The notes under the pieces were generated by a model. That model saw nothing but the letters and a program-made list of their open reading frames with translations. It had not been told where the DNA came from and did not search any database. Below are positions 43,198-54,703 of a DNA stretch of 64,000 bases, in pieces. The stretch covers positions 48,578,870-48,642,869 of the forward strand of contig CM055102.1 in the NCBI GenBank assembly GCA_029204225.1, in the 5' to 3' direction. A program made the position numbers and the translations under genes. The stretch's first letter is position 1. Each line of letters starts with the position of its first letter. This DNA is from Diphasiastrum complanatum (Eukaryota > Streptophyta > Lycopodiopsida > Lycopodiales > Lycopodiaceae).

Positions 43198-43290
43198 CTC
43201 GATATAAAAAACCTTTTGTGGATGAGATATATTGTATGAAGTATAGAGTCTAGAGTCCTTTTTTCTCCTTCTCTCTTTCCCACGGGCCCT

Positions 43291-43292
<2 letters not shown>

Positions 43293-43368
<76 letters not shown>
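43293..43368. repeat. (CT)n microsatellite
   Basis: About 38 uninterrupted CT units. Confidence 0.95.
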
Positions 43369-43371
<3 letters not shown>

Positions 43372-43505
43372 CAGGCCGACCAACCACCCATAGAGGGAGG
43401 GAGGTCCCTCCATGCCTCGAAAAAAAATGTAGATATATAAACAAGGGGATGTCTCCATTCCATTAAAAGTAAATATATCAATATTTACTCCCCCCCCCAC
43501 GCACG

Positions 43506-43507
<2 letters not shown>

Positions 43508-43549
<42 letters not shown>
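43508..43549. repeat. (AC)n microsatellite
   Basis: About 21 AC units next to GCAC repeats, preceded by a C run. Confidence 0.95.
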
Positions 43550-43554
<5 letters not shown>

Positions 43555-43778
43555 TTTTTTTTAAATGTAAATCTATCATAAAAAAATATGAATGTAAATC
43601 CACTTAAAAATGTGAACCCCCACTCTCCATAGAACAAAAAAAGTGAAGGGGCTTTTTGGCTCCCCATAAATTAAGTTTTTTTTTTTTAAAAGCAGACAAA
43701 AAAACGTCCCCATCAAGGAAAAATTCTCCTCCTCCCAAAAAAAAAAACTAAGGCTTTTAAGAGCAGGAGCATATCTTT

Positions 43779-43943
43779 TTTTAACACTCCCTTGCCCTTT
43801 TTTGTCACATGGCAAAACCCACCCACCCATCTCCCTGAGCACTTAAACCATGCATATTATTTTTCAACACTCCTTTGCCCTTTTTTTGTCACATGGCAAA
43901 ACCCACCCACCACCCACCCACCCATCTCCCCCGAGCACTTAAA
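43779..43943. repeat. Tandem duplication of about 85 bp
   Basis: Two copies of CACTCC-TTGCCCTTTTTTGTCA, CATGGCAAAACCCACCCACC and GAGCACTTAAACC, with an extra CCCACCCA expansion in the second copy. Confidence 0.85.
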
Positions 43944-44900
43944 CCTCTTGCCCAAACAACTTGCTTTCAGCCATTAGGGAGCAAACCCACACTCCGCCCA
44001 CCCAATATGTTCTTCCCTTCTCCTGTCAATCCACCTAAAAAAACATCATTGATGAGCAGAACTGCACTAAGATTTATTATATGGCTTTCGTATTTATTTT
44101 GAATTACCAAAATTTTACCCATAGATCATGAACAAAAAGTTTTACCCAAAGTTCTTTTCTCCATCTAGCATCCATGCTCTATTGAAGAACATATTTGCTA
44201 ATTCCATCCTTGCAACGACTGTGGAAAATAGCAGAAGTTGAATAACATTTTTTTATTTATTCAAATTGAAATGGAAATTTGACACGAAGTTTTCCTTTGT
44301 TCATACCTCTAGGGTTCTTCCTTTTTCTTTCTTCCCAACTCTGTCATTTTTTATTCTCTTGATGTACAAGTTTGCTTGATCAATATGTCCCATCCTTTCC
44401 TCTTGCTCCTATAGTACATTGCCAGGAATGGATGTGACAATCTACCTCTAAAATCCTAACACATGCGATCTTTTGGTTTTGATCCAACCTCGTTTCTCAT
44501 TTGAAAGACAAGTCTTTTGTTTTTGGTAACCTTGGTCGAACTGTTACATCACCTCAAGTATTGTCATCTTTGAGAGCTATAAAATGCATTCATATGATGA
44601 AAGATCAAATGAATGATGTTCTTTTTTCAATTGCACACTATTTTAGGGCTCAGCAAGAACTGGGCATCTTGAATAATTGAGATTAGTATCTCCGAGACAC
44701 TTCAATCTCTTTTTTCATCACTGGTATCTAACTTTATCCATACTTGCAACAACCTGCTTGGTGTGCTAATAAAGTCGGTCGTTTACTTTTTGGCATTTTC
44801 AAGAATTGGTCTAGTATTGCAACGGGCTCCCTCATGCATGCCGTCTGTTCCATCGAGTGCTGCAGGTCGAGACGAGCCCGCATCAACAAATCGGGCTCCA
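43944..44900. other. Stretch without a recognisable gene
   Basis: No motif in any frame. Contains the second copy of the direct repeat at 44070-44150. Confidence 0.45.
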
Positions 44901-44929
44901 AGTAGTTCAGTATACATAAAGAAATGCAC

Positions 44930-45120
44930 ATGCACACTCATACACACATGCACACACCATCGGTCACATAAATCACACATGCATACACACATGCACATTT
45001 CACACACACACACACACACCATTGACCACATAGATCACACACCCCATCAAGCACAAATCATACACATAAATCCACATACACAGGTAACACATGCACTCAC
45101 GTACATACACACACATACAT
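44930..45120. repeat. Degenerate CA-rich tract
   Basis: Imperfect CACA repeats with CATGCACA and ACACACAT variants. Confidence 0.7.
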
Positions 45121-45252
45121 CGACCACCCGTCAATGACCATCAGCGACCATCGGCCACCCATCAACGACCATTGGCCACCCGTCAACGGCCATCCGCCAC
45201 CCGTCAACAGCCATCGGCCACCCGTCAATGGCCATCGGCCGTCCATTGCTCG
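45121..45252. repeat. 21-bp minisatellite
   Basis: About six units of CCATCGGCCACCCGTCAACG plus one base. The plus frame stays open and would encode a heptapeptide of the type GHRPPVN. No sign of a real protein. Confidence 0.85.
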
Positions 45253-45282
45253 TCAACGATGGGCACTCTTTACTAGTACATG

Positions 45283-45286
<4 letters not shown>

Positions 45287-45343
<57 letters not shown>

Positions 45344-45362
45344 ACATATGTATATATATATA
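45287..45362. repeat. (TA)n microsatellite
   Basis: About 25 TA units, a short TCTACATATG break, then more TA. Confidence 0.9.
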
Positions 45363-45539
45363 TGGTTATGAAAGGATCAGCCATCTTTAGCAAGTATTTG
45401 GAGGAGATACCAATGCTAGAGTATGCTAGATTGATTTCTACTAAAAACTGATTAGCATTTTTGCATGTGCAGAATTGATCTTTTGTAGGTCAAAATTTAA
45501 TAGAGGGTTAAATACTTGATCAATTCCAATTTCACACTT

Positions 45540-46700
45540 GGTTTACTGAAATTAGATGATTTTTAGTGCATTAGGAAAGTTAGGAATCTATCTTTTGATT
45601 TTTTATGGTGGCATTGGTGACATTGTTTTCACTAACCTTTGTGGAAATTCGAGATCAAGCATTGATGAGATCTTGTTGGATCTAGATCATATGTTTGAGA
45701 GGGAGTATTTCCAGAGGTTCAGGTCTGAAGATATTCATATCTTTGATATCTTTGATGATCAAGAGAAAGGTAAGCAAGTGGAAGTGACCCACTTTGCTTT
45801 ACTCACATGTTTGGAGAATCTTCTTGTGTAGATGATGCTATGCAAGTGGATATTGGTTCTCATGGTTTTCCTATTGGAAAAGCAAGTCATGGATCTGAAA
45901 AACAAAATTTGTTCAATTACTTTGATGTTCAAGAGTAAAATCAAGAGGTTGGTCTCAAAGGGCTTCAACAACACAAAACGAAAGGTGGCAATTTGGAGCT
46001 AGTCAAGAGAATCAAAGGAGGGTCAATTGACAAAGATGTTATGGATCAGTTTTTGCAGCTTATTGAAGACTCAAGTAAGGTCAAAGGAGCAGCAAGGAAG
46101 TGTTTTTCAGGTTTACTTTACTTGTTCTATCTCATGTTTGAGCTATTTCATGTGGATGTGTGCAAATTGTTAAGATATGGACAAACTAGCTACATTGTCT
46201 TGTAATATCTTATTGTTGGAGTTGTACTAGCATTCTTGGTTGGTTTTGCTAATGGAGATGAAGCTATTGGAGGTTCATTATATCACTCATCCATGATCAA
46301 GTTCTCAAGTGTTGAGCTACTTGATGCCAATGTTTCGACATTGTCAATTTTTGGTGAATTCATGGTCATTTTCTTGTGTGAAGTAGATCTTGAAGATGGA
46401 CTAGCGCAACCTACTTGGTTTAGGGAGTCATGTGGTGCTGGATTTGCATCATTGATGTACTCACCTACTCATGGATCTCCAAGGATTGATGGTTTCTTGT
46501 GGCAAGATGGAGATGGAGGCTCGTTCATGGAGTTTTATGGTGGAGACATATCAAGAAAGAACAAAGTTGGAAGAGACAAACAAGAAAATGGTCATCAATC
46601 ACATTTATTGTTGGTTGCTGTAATTTTACAGAGAGTTCAAAGTTTGAAATATGGCAGAATCATTTCATTCACATTCTATTTGGTTTTTCATGTTCTAGTT
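45540..46700 (+). other. Coding-like region of unknown identity
   Basis: Three plus-strand frames follow each other: 45556-45831 (DEILLDLDHMFEREYFQRFR, DIFDIFDDQEKG), 45993-46205 (LVKRIKGGSIDKDVMDQFLQ) and 46236-46709 (VDLEDGLAQPTWFRESCGAG). Between the first two, another frame reads FGESSCVDDAMQVDIGSHGF. Codon use looks protein-like, but I recognise no family, and stops and frame changes suggest decay. It could be a captured gene fragment or the unread part of a retroelement. Confidence 0.3.
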
Positions 46701-46744
46701 ATATCTTGATGTGTAAAATTGATGTAAGAAATAGTGAACCATCC

Positions 46745-47403
46745 AATTTGGCCACACGTGTGAACCTTCTGGATTTCAACATGATGAACATTGCCTCCTC
46801 ACCATCTTGAGATGTTGAGGTAGATCCACCTCTAGCTTGAAGCCTATATTCCTCATTGATCAAGATCTCTGAAGATCCACCAAACTTGGCAAAGTTTTTT
46901 GAATAGTAAGACTTTGTACAATGTTAGCATGAGCATCCAACAAACAATTAAGAATAACTTGAACAAGCTCTCCTTCCTTAATGCTCTGATCAATGCAAGC
47001 TAATTCATCAATTAAAGTCTTCACTCTCAAAACAAAAATATTAGGACTCTCTTCTTTCTTTTGTATGATTTGAAAAATTTGTCTTCTTAGAGTCAACATG
47101 CTATGATTCATAAAGCTTATTCAAAGCTTCCCAAGCCTCTCGAGATAAATTGCACTTACCAATCTCCTTGAGTAGCTCATTGATCATATTCATCTTGATC
47201 ATGTGTAGAGCTTTCTTAGCTCTCTTGTCATACCTCACTTGATCTTGTTGAACCAAGGATCTCTCCTCCAACCCTACAACAATATCCATCAACTCCTTCA
47301 TTTCAAAAGTGATTCCATCCTTGCCTTCCATGTAATTGCTCGAGGTATTGCTTGAGGTAAGCCTATCATTGGTTTCCAACATGAATTCACTTGATGTAGC
47401 CAT
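46745..47403 (-). pseudogene. Copia gag (Copia-C)
   Basis: 47403-47101: MATSSEFMLETNDRLTSSNT, ELMDIVVGLEERSLVQQDQV, RYDKRAKKALHMIKMNMINE, REAWEALNKLYES. After a frame break, 47111-46860: LRRQIFQIIQKKEESPNIFV, GELVQVILNCLLDAHANIV. A further shift gives LINEEYRLQARGGSTS. UBN2-type copia gag in the same family as 27914-28437. The rest of the element is absent to the left. Confidence 0.85.
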
Positions 47404-47978
47404 CTTGCAATAACCTCAAACATTTTGAAATGCACAAAGCACTCTTTTTAAATACAACAAATGTTTCCAAAAAGAAATCACAAAGATATGGAACCTCTCA
47501 ATTCTCTGCTTGCACTTATAACTAACAAATCAACACATAGAATTTAGAAATCTTGATCAACCTATGATCTACCACAATCTAACAAATCTTTCCACTCTCT
47601 AAGATTGAAACACACTCTATTGAAGTCCAAAAACCTCAAAAAAATAGAGATCCAATCAAAATTAAAGTTTTGACAAAATCACAAAAAATTGAATATCTCA
47701 AATTCTACATGCAATTGCCTAAAACTTGATATAGAATCTTGTAGCCTCCAATGAAGCCTTCTAATGCATTAGAAATCAGCCAATTATAGTAAGCCAAGTG
47801 TAAAAGTATAATCTATCAAGTTCCTAGACCTAAATTTAGTTCTGACCTACGAAAGATCAACTCTACATATGCAAATTTCTTGATTTTTGAGTAGAAGCTA
47901 TTCTAGCATGCTATAGAGATAGAAACTCCTCCAAATCTTTGATAGATGTGGTTGATCCTTTCATAACCTCCAACAAAA
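47404..47978 (-). other. Leader of Copia-C
   Basis: Between gag start and primer site, no coding motif; a normal copia leader. Confidence 0.6.
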
Positions 47979-47990
47979 GCTCTGATACCA
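47979..47990 (-). other. Copia-C primer-binding site
   Basis: The minus strand reads exactly TGGTATCAGAGC, the perfect initiator-Met tRNA complement, next to the LTR end TTTTTTCACA. Confidence 0.95.
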
Positions 47991-48743
47991 TGTGAAAAAA
48001 TATTCAGTAAGATCCAAAATCATCCTCTTGATCTTTGGTATGAAAGTCAACACAATCTACACCATTTGCATCATAGAATATTCAGCATCTACTTAATATG
48101 AAAGAGATAGAAACTCAATAAGAACTTGATCAAACATCAAACATATGATGAAATGAAGTTGCTTTGCAAGATATCACCAATATAGTGCACCAATGGATAG
48201 ATGAACCCAAGAGAACTCATGTATAAGCATGAAATGAGATGAGAGAGAGAGAATGCTTATCGTCCCATGTGTGTACGACTATATATAACAGATTCATGTC
48301 TCATTGACGATATTGGTTTCTCTCCATATCAAAAACCCTACCAATAATGTGGACTAGATTCAATGTCTCCAACATTCAAATTTGAATCTACCAAACTCGA
48401 CCTCCTACTATTTCCCTCACTTTCTAAAAGTGGTGATTCAAAAACATTTGAACTAAAATAACTTTGAAATGACAATCTCTAAGTTTAATATGAAAATTGC
48501 CTCAATTGCCAAATAAACAAATATAACCAAATTTGACTAAACTAGTTGAAATCTCTTACATCTATTAGCATGTGAAATGGGTTACAAGAGGTGCCTTTTT
48601 ATCTTTGGGGAGGCCCTTGCCCCTTGGTTTCTATTGGCTAGGTAGGATTGAAATCCTAACCCTTTAAAAGAAACACACGCTAATCTATGGTGCACAAAGA
48701 AGCACACCCCACCTACCACCATTTTGACTTTGACTACTTCACA
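47991..48743 (-). repeat. Copia-C 5' LTR
   Basis: 753 bp with TGTGAAG...TTTCACA ends, the same terminal pattern as Copia-D but diverged inside. On the minus strand TATATATAG lies near 48280. Confidence 0.75.
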
Positions 48744-51700
48744 AACCCTGAGTTAGCCTAAATTTTGGGCCCTTTAATATTATTTTAATTATGTGGTCCA
48801 AAGTCTAGTTTATTTAAAATACATTCTTTTACAAGTGCTCATTGGGCTATGGGCTTATGGAAGTAGGATGCCACAGTCCTTGTAACTTATTTTCTACTTT
48901 CGGCTAATTGATTTGTGTACATGAAATACCCACAACAAGTCTGCTCTTCGACGATAGTCAAGTGAGTCTACAAGTCGGACCTCCCGATAAGTTGACAGCC
49001 CAGACAAGTCAGATGAGTTTCAAGCCTATCTTTAATAATAAAATATTTATGTAGAGTGTGTGACAATGCATGTAAAATTGCAGTGATAGGAATGAAACTA
49101 GATTAACATGGGATTTAGGAGAGTAGAGAAACAAATCCAACAAAGTGTGTCAAAATAGCTTTTCTATTTTATAATTTACTCGGCTAGCACACCGGCATGT
49201 AGGCTAGCATGCCGACATGCTAACTTTTACAACTTCAAGAACAATTTTTGTTTTTATTAAAGTAAACCTATATCTATAGAGTAACAAAGTATTTTGCAAT
49301 GGACCTATCTAGAATTTGATGGAGAGTCAAATTTTTAAATATGCATCAAACCACAATTCTTGTTCTTAAAAAATCTTGGCATAAAAGGAGTAGCACACCA
49401 TTTGCTACCATTTTGCTGAATCATGGGTAGAAGAAACTCACAAATAAACTTACTCGTAGAATGTCAAAACCAAAAAAGGAGGTGTTTGAGAGGACAAAGG
49501 GATTCAACGTTGTGCCATTATCTAAAATACTTTGTACATAACAAAATTTGTATTCAACATGATACATTTTATTCACAAGTAGCAACTATAATAATGGCCA
49601 TAAAGGCATTGTCCTATTTTTGTGATGGACAAATATATCCCAATAGTACATATAAAATCATAATTGTAAAGAGAGATATAGCTATAAAAAAAATGGGTTA
49701 TGTTATTGAAAATGTACCCAAAAGATCATCTGCTTTAGCAATGTACGCAAATTACATAGAGTTGAGCAAAAGAAGATTGATCGAGCATCTGGATCCATAC
49801 AAGAGATGACAATTTCTTTATGACCATATTGCAAAATTGACCTTTGATAATGATGAGGAGATGTAACTTTAATGTATACGACCTTTTTTTTAATAATGAC
49901 GTTGTAATGCTTTTTTAAAATGAAATAAGATTTGTCAAATATTTGATTTGATATCTAAATTGTGCTCTTTTGTATAACCATTGAGATTATTGATATAAAT
50001 AACATCTTTTTGAATTATATCTTCCAAGATTGGTTGCTCGATGAAAAGCTCCTCTTGCTTGCCAATGCGATTTCTCCATACATTTTGAAAAGACTATATG
50101 CTCATGCTTCCATATTCTTTTGCGAAAAATGTCATGTGGTGTAACAAAAAATGTCGCAACCAATATATTGCATATATTAAAAATCAAATATATGATTATG
50201 ATGTTTTGATGTATGCTTTGTCTACAAAAGAAACTATTGACTTACCATATAGTGAGTAACATGAGCCTTTCCTTAACATTCTACTACTGATTTGACAAAT
50301 GTATCACAGTATTATTGTATACTTGTAATGTCGTTTTCAGATAATTTTTCTTTTTGCATTACACCAACTAGATTGTCAATTTTTTGTCACACTACAATTT
50401 TTTATAATCTTGTGTGTCCATATCTTCAAAGTCACTTGATGCTACAACAATATCTTTCCAAACATTACATGTCATAGTAGAAGGCTTTTTAGTGTGATTG
50501 GACAAAAATCTTCTAGCTTTTGCACCACCAATAGATGGCTTATTTGGAACGTTCTTTGATAAATTTGATATTTTTTCTATTTTCAGATTCCCCTTGTGCA
50601 AACATGTTTATGGAAGTACATTCTCTAATCTCTTAGTTCCAATTTCAGAGGCCGATTCAGGTTTGGTATTCCAGACATACAAAACGTAATCATAAATCAA
50701 ATTTCAATAATTCGTACCTCAGTATGCAATGTGGATATGTGAACATTGATCAACAGAATACTTATTGTTAAAAAAATCCACGACAACATAGCATGGTCGT
50801 TTTAATACAATATCAAATATAAGATTGACATTAGCAAATTTACATGACCAAGAAAAATTACAATCCACTAGCATTTGAAAAACAATAAAAAAATAAGATA
50901 GAAATATACTTGGAACGTTGCTAATCACCATAATTCATTCTCTGATTGAACACTGAATGATGAATCCTCTACAACATTTCTATTATTGTTTAATGTTTTA
51001 GACTCATTAAGTTTAATAACCAATATTAATTTTCCTTGGACTTTTGTAATATCTGATCATGTATGCCACAACTTTGTTGATATTAAAAAATAAATTGTTG
51101 GACTCATTAGATTCCAATGTTCCACTCTCACATGTGTACAATTTATTGATAGGAAACGGTTCACCTACAAGTATAGTCATACTTTCATTAAGACAATATC
51201 TTGTTTTTCTGACTTAAAATGGATGAGGAAGAGGTGCTTTTGAATTTTCACATGTGAAAAGGCTTCTTGTACAATTTTAATTAATATAATATATGTTTTA
51301 TGATTAATTCTTGAATCATCACATGTTCCGTGCATAACTCTTGGAAGTCTGTGTATTTTTTCTTGAGAACTTTGGCTTCATGCTTTTCTTTTTGAAATTC
51401 TCAACAACTTTCAACATATCTTGATTGAATATTTGAAGGCCTATAACAATAGTTCACAATTCTAATATATTGGATCTCAACAACTTATTTTTGTAAATTT
51501 GTTTCAAAAAATTATTTTGAAGTATTGTCTCTCATTATTTGTTTGAATCAACAAATAATCCAAAAATTGCGTTTGCTTCGTTGCTTCATAGTACATCCCG
51601 TATTGACTCAACCTTTGATAGTACCCCAACAATTCATTGTGTCCAACGGCACAAAATTTTAGTAATTGGCCAGTAGTTTGAACATCTAGAAAACATCATT

Positions 51701-52300
51701 ACTTAGATCTTTGGAATAAAATGATCAAATTGTTCACGGATCAATATTTTTAGAATTATTTTCTCTAAGTTCTTTCTTAGAGCTCTCATTACCCTCAACA
51801 ACTTTGGTGGTATTCTTATTAATTGAAGGACAGTTGGGAGTACAATATAAAGATCTAACTTTTTCATTATTTCAAAATCAAACTAATTCATATAATAAGA
51901 TAAAACATTCACATGAGACCTCAACAAGCATGTAAAACTTTAGTAAGCAATAACAATGAATGTTATATAATTTACCTTTCAAATATTTTCGAAGGTTTTT
52001 GGAGGGAACACCATGCTCAACCAAGATCTATCCTCTTCTTCTCCTCCCACTAGTGATATGGCACAACCATACTCTTTCATAAAAGTACGAATAAAAGCTT
52101 CTTGGTAGTGTGTTCAGTCGGCATGTTTATTTCATTCGAGTTAATCACTTGCTAGTTGTGCGTTAAAATTAAGGTCACCACATTGGTTAGACGGCGTACA
52201 ACACCAAAGACCAGAAAAATGACAAAAAAAACTTGTCATTTATGATTTCTGTCTCTAATCATTCTCTCACTAACTTTGGATTTTTTATAGGGCACTTTTT
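48744..52300. other. AT-rich region with weak coding traces
   Basis: A 128-codon plus frame (49423-49809, NQKRRCLRGQRDSTLC, MGYVIENVPKRSSALAMYAN) and a minus-strand trace near 51690-51300 (GQLLKFCAVGHNELLGYYQR, then a shifted frame FNQDMLKVVENFKKKSM) look protein-like but match no family I know. At 49190-49235 two 20-bp units GGCTAGCA-ACCGGCATGTA stand in tandem with a 7-bp inverted repeat. No LTR, RNA gene or promoter is identifiable. Confidence 0.3.
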
Positions 52301-52319
52301 GAGTTCAGATTTTCCCTAA

Positions 52320-52900
52320 TGCAAGCTCTTATGAAGAACAACACTTGGAGGTTAGTGAAGCTTCCATAAGACAAGAAGACAATTGGATGCAAATGGGTCT
52401 TCAAGGTGAAGACGAACCAAGATGGATCTATCGACAAGTACAAAGCAAGGTTGGTGGCAAAAAGATATGCTCAAGAGTATGGTATTGACTATGATGAAAC
52501 CTTTGCACCTGTGGAAAAGATGGTAAACATTAAAATTATCACTTCTCTTGCTACACTTAGGTTGGGTTCTATGGCAAATGGATGTTTCCAATGTTTTCTT
52601 GAATAGAGATTTTGATGAGAAAGTTTACATGGAGCAACTTGAGGGCCACACTTTTCAAGACAAGTCAAATATAGCGTTTTTACTTCAAAAGAGTTTGTAT
52701 GGGCTTAAGCAAGCACCAAGGAGTTGGTATTCTAAGCTTAACACTTTTAACTCTCTCAAAACTTCATTATGAGTGAGTATGATCATTCACTCTTACTTTA
52801 TATTGAATGGTAGTGATGATATTATCGTCTTAATTTATGTGAGTAACATTATTTTAAGTGGTGGTAATAAGCAAGATATAGGAGGTGGAGCTTAAGCACG
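52320..52900 (+). pseudogene. Copia RT remnant (Copia-E)
   Basis: NNTWRLVKLP, KTIGCKWVFKVKTNQDGSID, KYKARLVAKRYAQEYGIDYD and ETFAPVEKM, then in another frame QMDVSNVFLNRDFDEKVYME and KSLYGLKQAPRSWYSKLN, then a third frame IIVLIYVSNIILSGG. The catalytic YVDD box reads YVSN. RNase H is deleted between RT and the polypurine tract. Confidence 0.9.
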
Positions 52901-53013
52901 TTTTTTCAGAGAATGTGTGGATGATATCTGCACCAAATCATTGGGAAAAGATTTATTCATAAAGAATAGATCACATCTTGGTTTATGCTCTAATTCTATG
53001 CTAAAACTAGTTG

Positions 53014-53022
53014 AAGAGGGAG
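53014..53022 (+). other. Polypurine tract of Copia-E
   Basis: AAGAGGGAG before TGCAAAAATT, following a decayed copia C-terminus (GLCSNSMLKLVEEG). Confidence 0.6.
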
Positions 53023-53540
53023 TGCAAAAATTGTCAATTCGTTTTCTACTTTTCTAGTAGGTTTGGCAATTTGAGCCGAGATGAGGCCAAATTAGCAAAT
53101 AAGGTATACATGGTTATTTCACACATGTAAAACCAACATACATGGTCAATTTTAGGTTGGGTCCAAATTCACTTAGTCAATTAGTACTAGTGCACATGTT
53201 CATTTTTAACTTGGCAATGTTGGCCATTTTGACTAGTTTAGGGCATGTTCTGAATAAGATAGGCCAAACCCATCGACAAAGAGGATAGAGTTATTACTCT
53301 CAACTATAAATAGAAGGGTTGTGCTGGTATAGTAGAACCTAGGAAGTGCTTCCATTTTGGAAGCTTTGGAGCCAAGACTATTTCATTATTTTTGGTTCTC
53401 TTCTATTTATGAGTAGAATACTTGTTCTAAGCTTGATCTATCTCTATCGGAGAGTGGTAATAAATTATTTTTTGCTATTGTATGGCTTGTTAATATATAA
53501 TTGTATCAAATCTTTTCATATGCAAAATAAATTTTGATTC
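53023..53540 (+). repeat. 3' LTR of Copia-E
   Basis: Starts TGCAAAAATTG after the purine tract. A TATA box CTATAAATAGAAG (TATAAATA at 53305-53312) and AATAA signals (near 53458 and 53527) fit an LTR in plus orientation. The 3' limit is uncertain because no second copy exists; the family G LTR begins at 53560. Confidence 0.55.
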
Positions 53541-53559
53541 CATCTTTTCTTGGATAGCC

Positions 53560-54703
53560 TGTTGGAACCAGCCACTCCCACCTGCTCACAGATTTCCATT
53601 GAATCTATGCACACGATTCTTTATAGTTCGTTCTTCTTTTTGTTACTTCCGTTGGTTACAATTCTTTACGGTTTGGTCGTCTTGTTAGAACAATTTCCAA
53701 GCAGAAATGTTTTTCAGATTACAATGTGTATTCCTAGCCTGTCAATGGGGAGAGACGGATACGTTACTCAGCTACATGCATATACAAGCCATGCAGCCAG
53801 TCCTAGCTCAGTATAGATCAATGTTTTGAATTAGAGAGCAAATCTACAACCTATCTACCCAACTATCTTAGGAAAACAAGGGATAATGCAATGACAAATT
53901 TAAACTACTCAGTAAGAAACAAGAAACAAGACTAGCATCCTAACATCATTCTAGTAGCCCAAGGATCAAGGAACACCCATTTTTTGATGCTTGGAATGCC
54001 CAAGAAAATTCAAGAACATGATTGTTAGAGAGTATGCAAATCAGATCCACAATCTTAGCCTCTATAGTTTACCTGCATGCTGAAACTACAAAATCAAGAA
54101 ACAAGAAAGTTAATCCACATCTACATTCCACAAAACAAGAAAGTAAGCAAGAGATCTAACTAATCCACAATCACAAAGGAAATCAGAACATGCTCATAGA
54201 ATTTCACTCAAGAAGATTGCCATGAACAAGGAGCTTCACAATCATCAAGAACTCGTGGAAGATCTTCTTTATTCACTCAAGAGAAATTGACAATACAATC
54301 AAAGCTCCCTCACAAGAGAGGGGGACCCTTAAATAGGCAAGAAGGCTGCCCATGTGGAGCCCAAGTGGCAATTCCACTAAACTGGAAATTACAAGTGGAA
54401 AAAGCCCTTCCACTAGTGGTCACCATCAAAAGGTGGCTCACTCTAAATTATTTAAGGAGTCTATATTATTTACAATGCCTAGGAAATATTACTAGCTCGT
54501 ACATGGTCGTTCCTTCTATGGGATACACCATGTAGGCTCACATGAATAATAACTGTCACCCTAGCTAGTAATCCTCGGCTCTCATGCTCGGCTCTTAGCT
54601 TCTTCTACTCTCCTCCTTCTGAGAGCTCCTCGGTCATGGGTGAGAGATACTCTGTGTCTTCAGCTTGGCTCGATATCTGGGAATTCTTTGGAATCCACCA
54701 ACA
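53560..54703 (-). repeat. 3' LTR (family G), minus copy of the inverted pair
   Basis: 1144 bp with perfect TGTTGG...CCAACA ends on the minus strand. Minus-strand TATA-like CTATTTAAGGGTCCC near 54330. Just inside, the minus strand reads TTAGGGGTGGATAA, a polypurine tract, so this is a 3' LTR with its interior to the right. The flanks TAGCC and TTATC do not match, as expected for one end of an element. Confidence 0.8.

Noticed and set aside
42902-43554. Minus-strand frames with CVCVCV and RERERE runs
   Set aside because: Translations of CA and CT microsatellites, not proteins.
44763-45137. Plus-strand 124-codon His/Thr-rich frame
   Set aside because: Mostly translation of CA-rich repeats.
49962-50931. 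Several 60-70 codon frames as small genes
   Set aside because: AT-rich DNA, no motifs, no ordered frames or splice signals that would join them.
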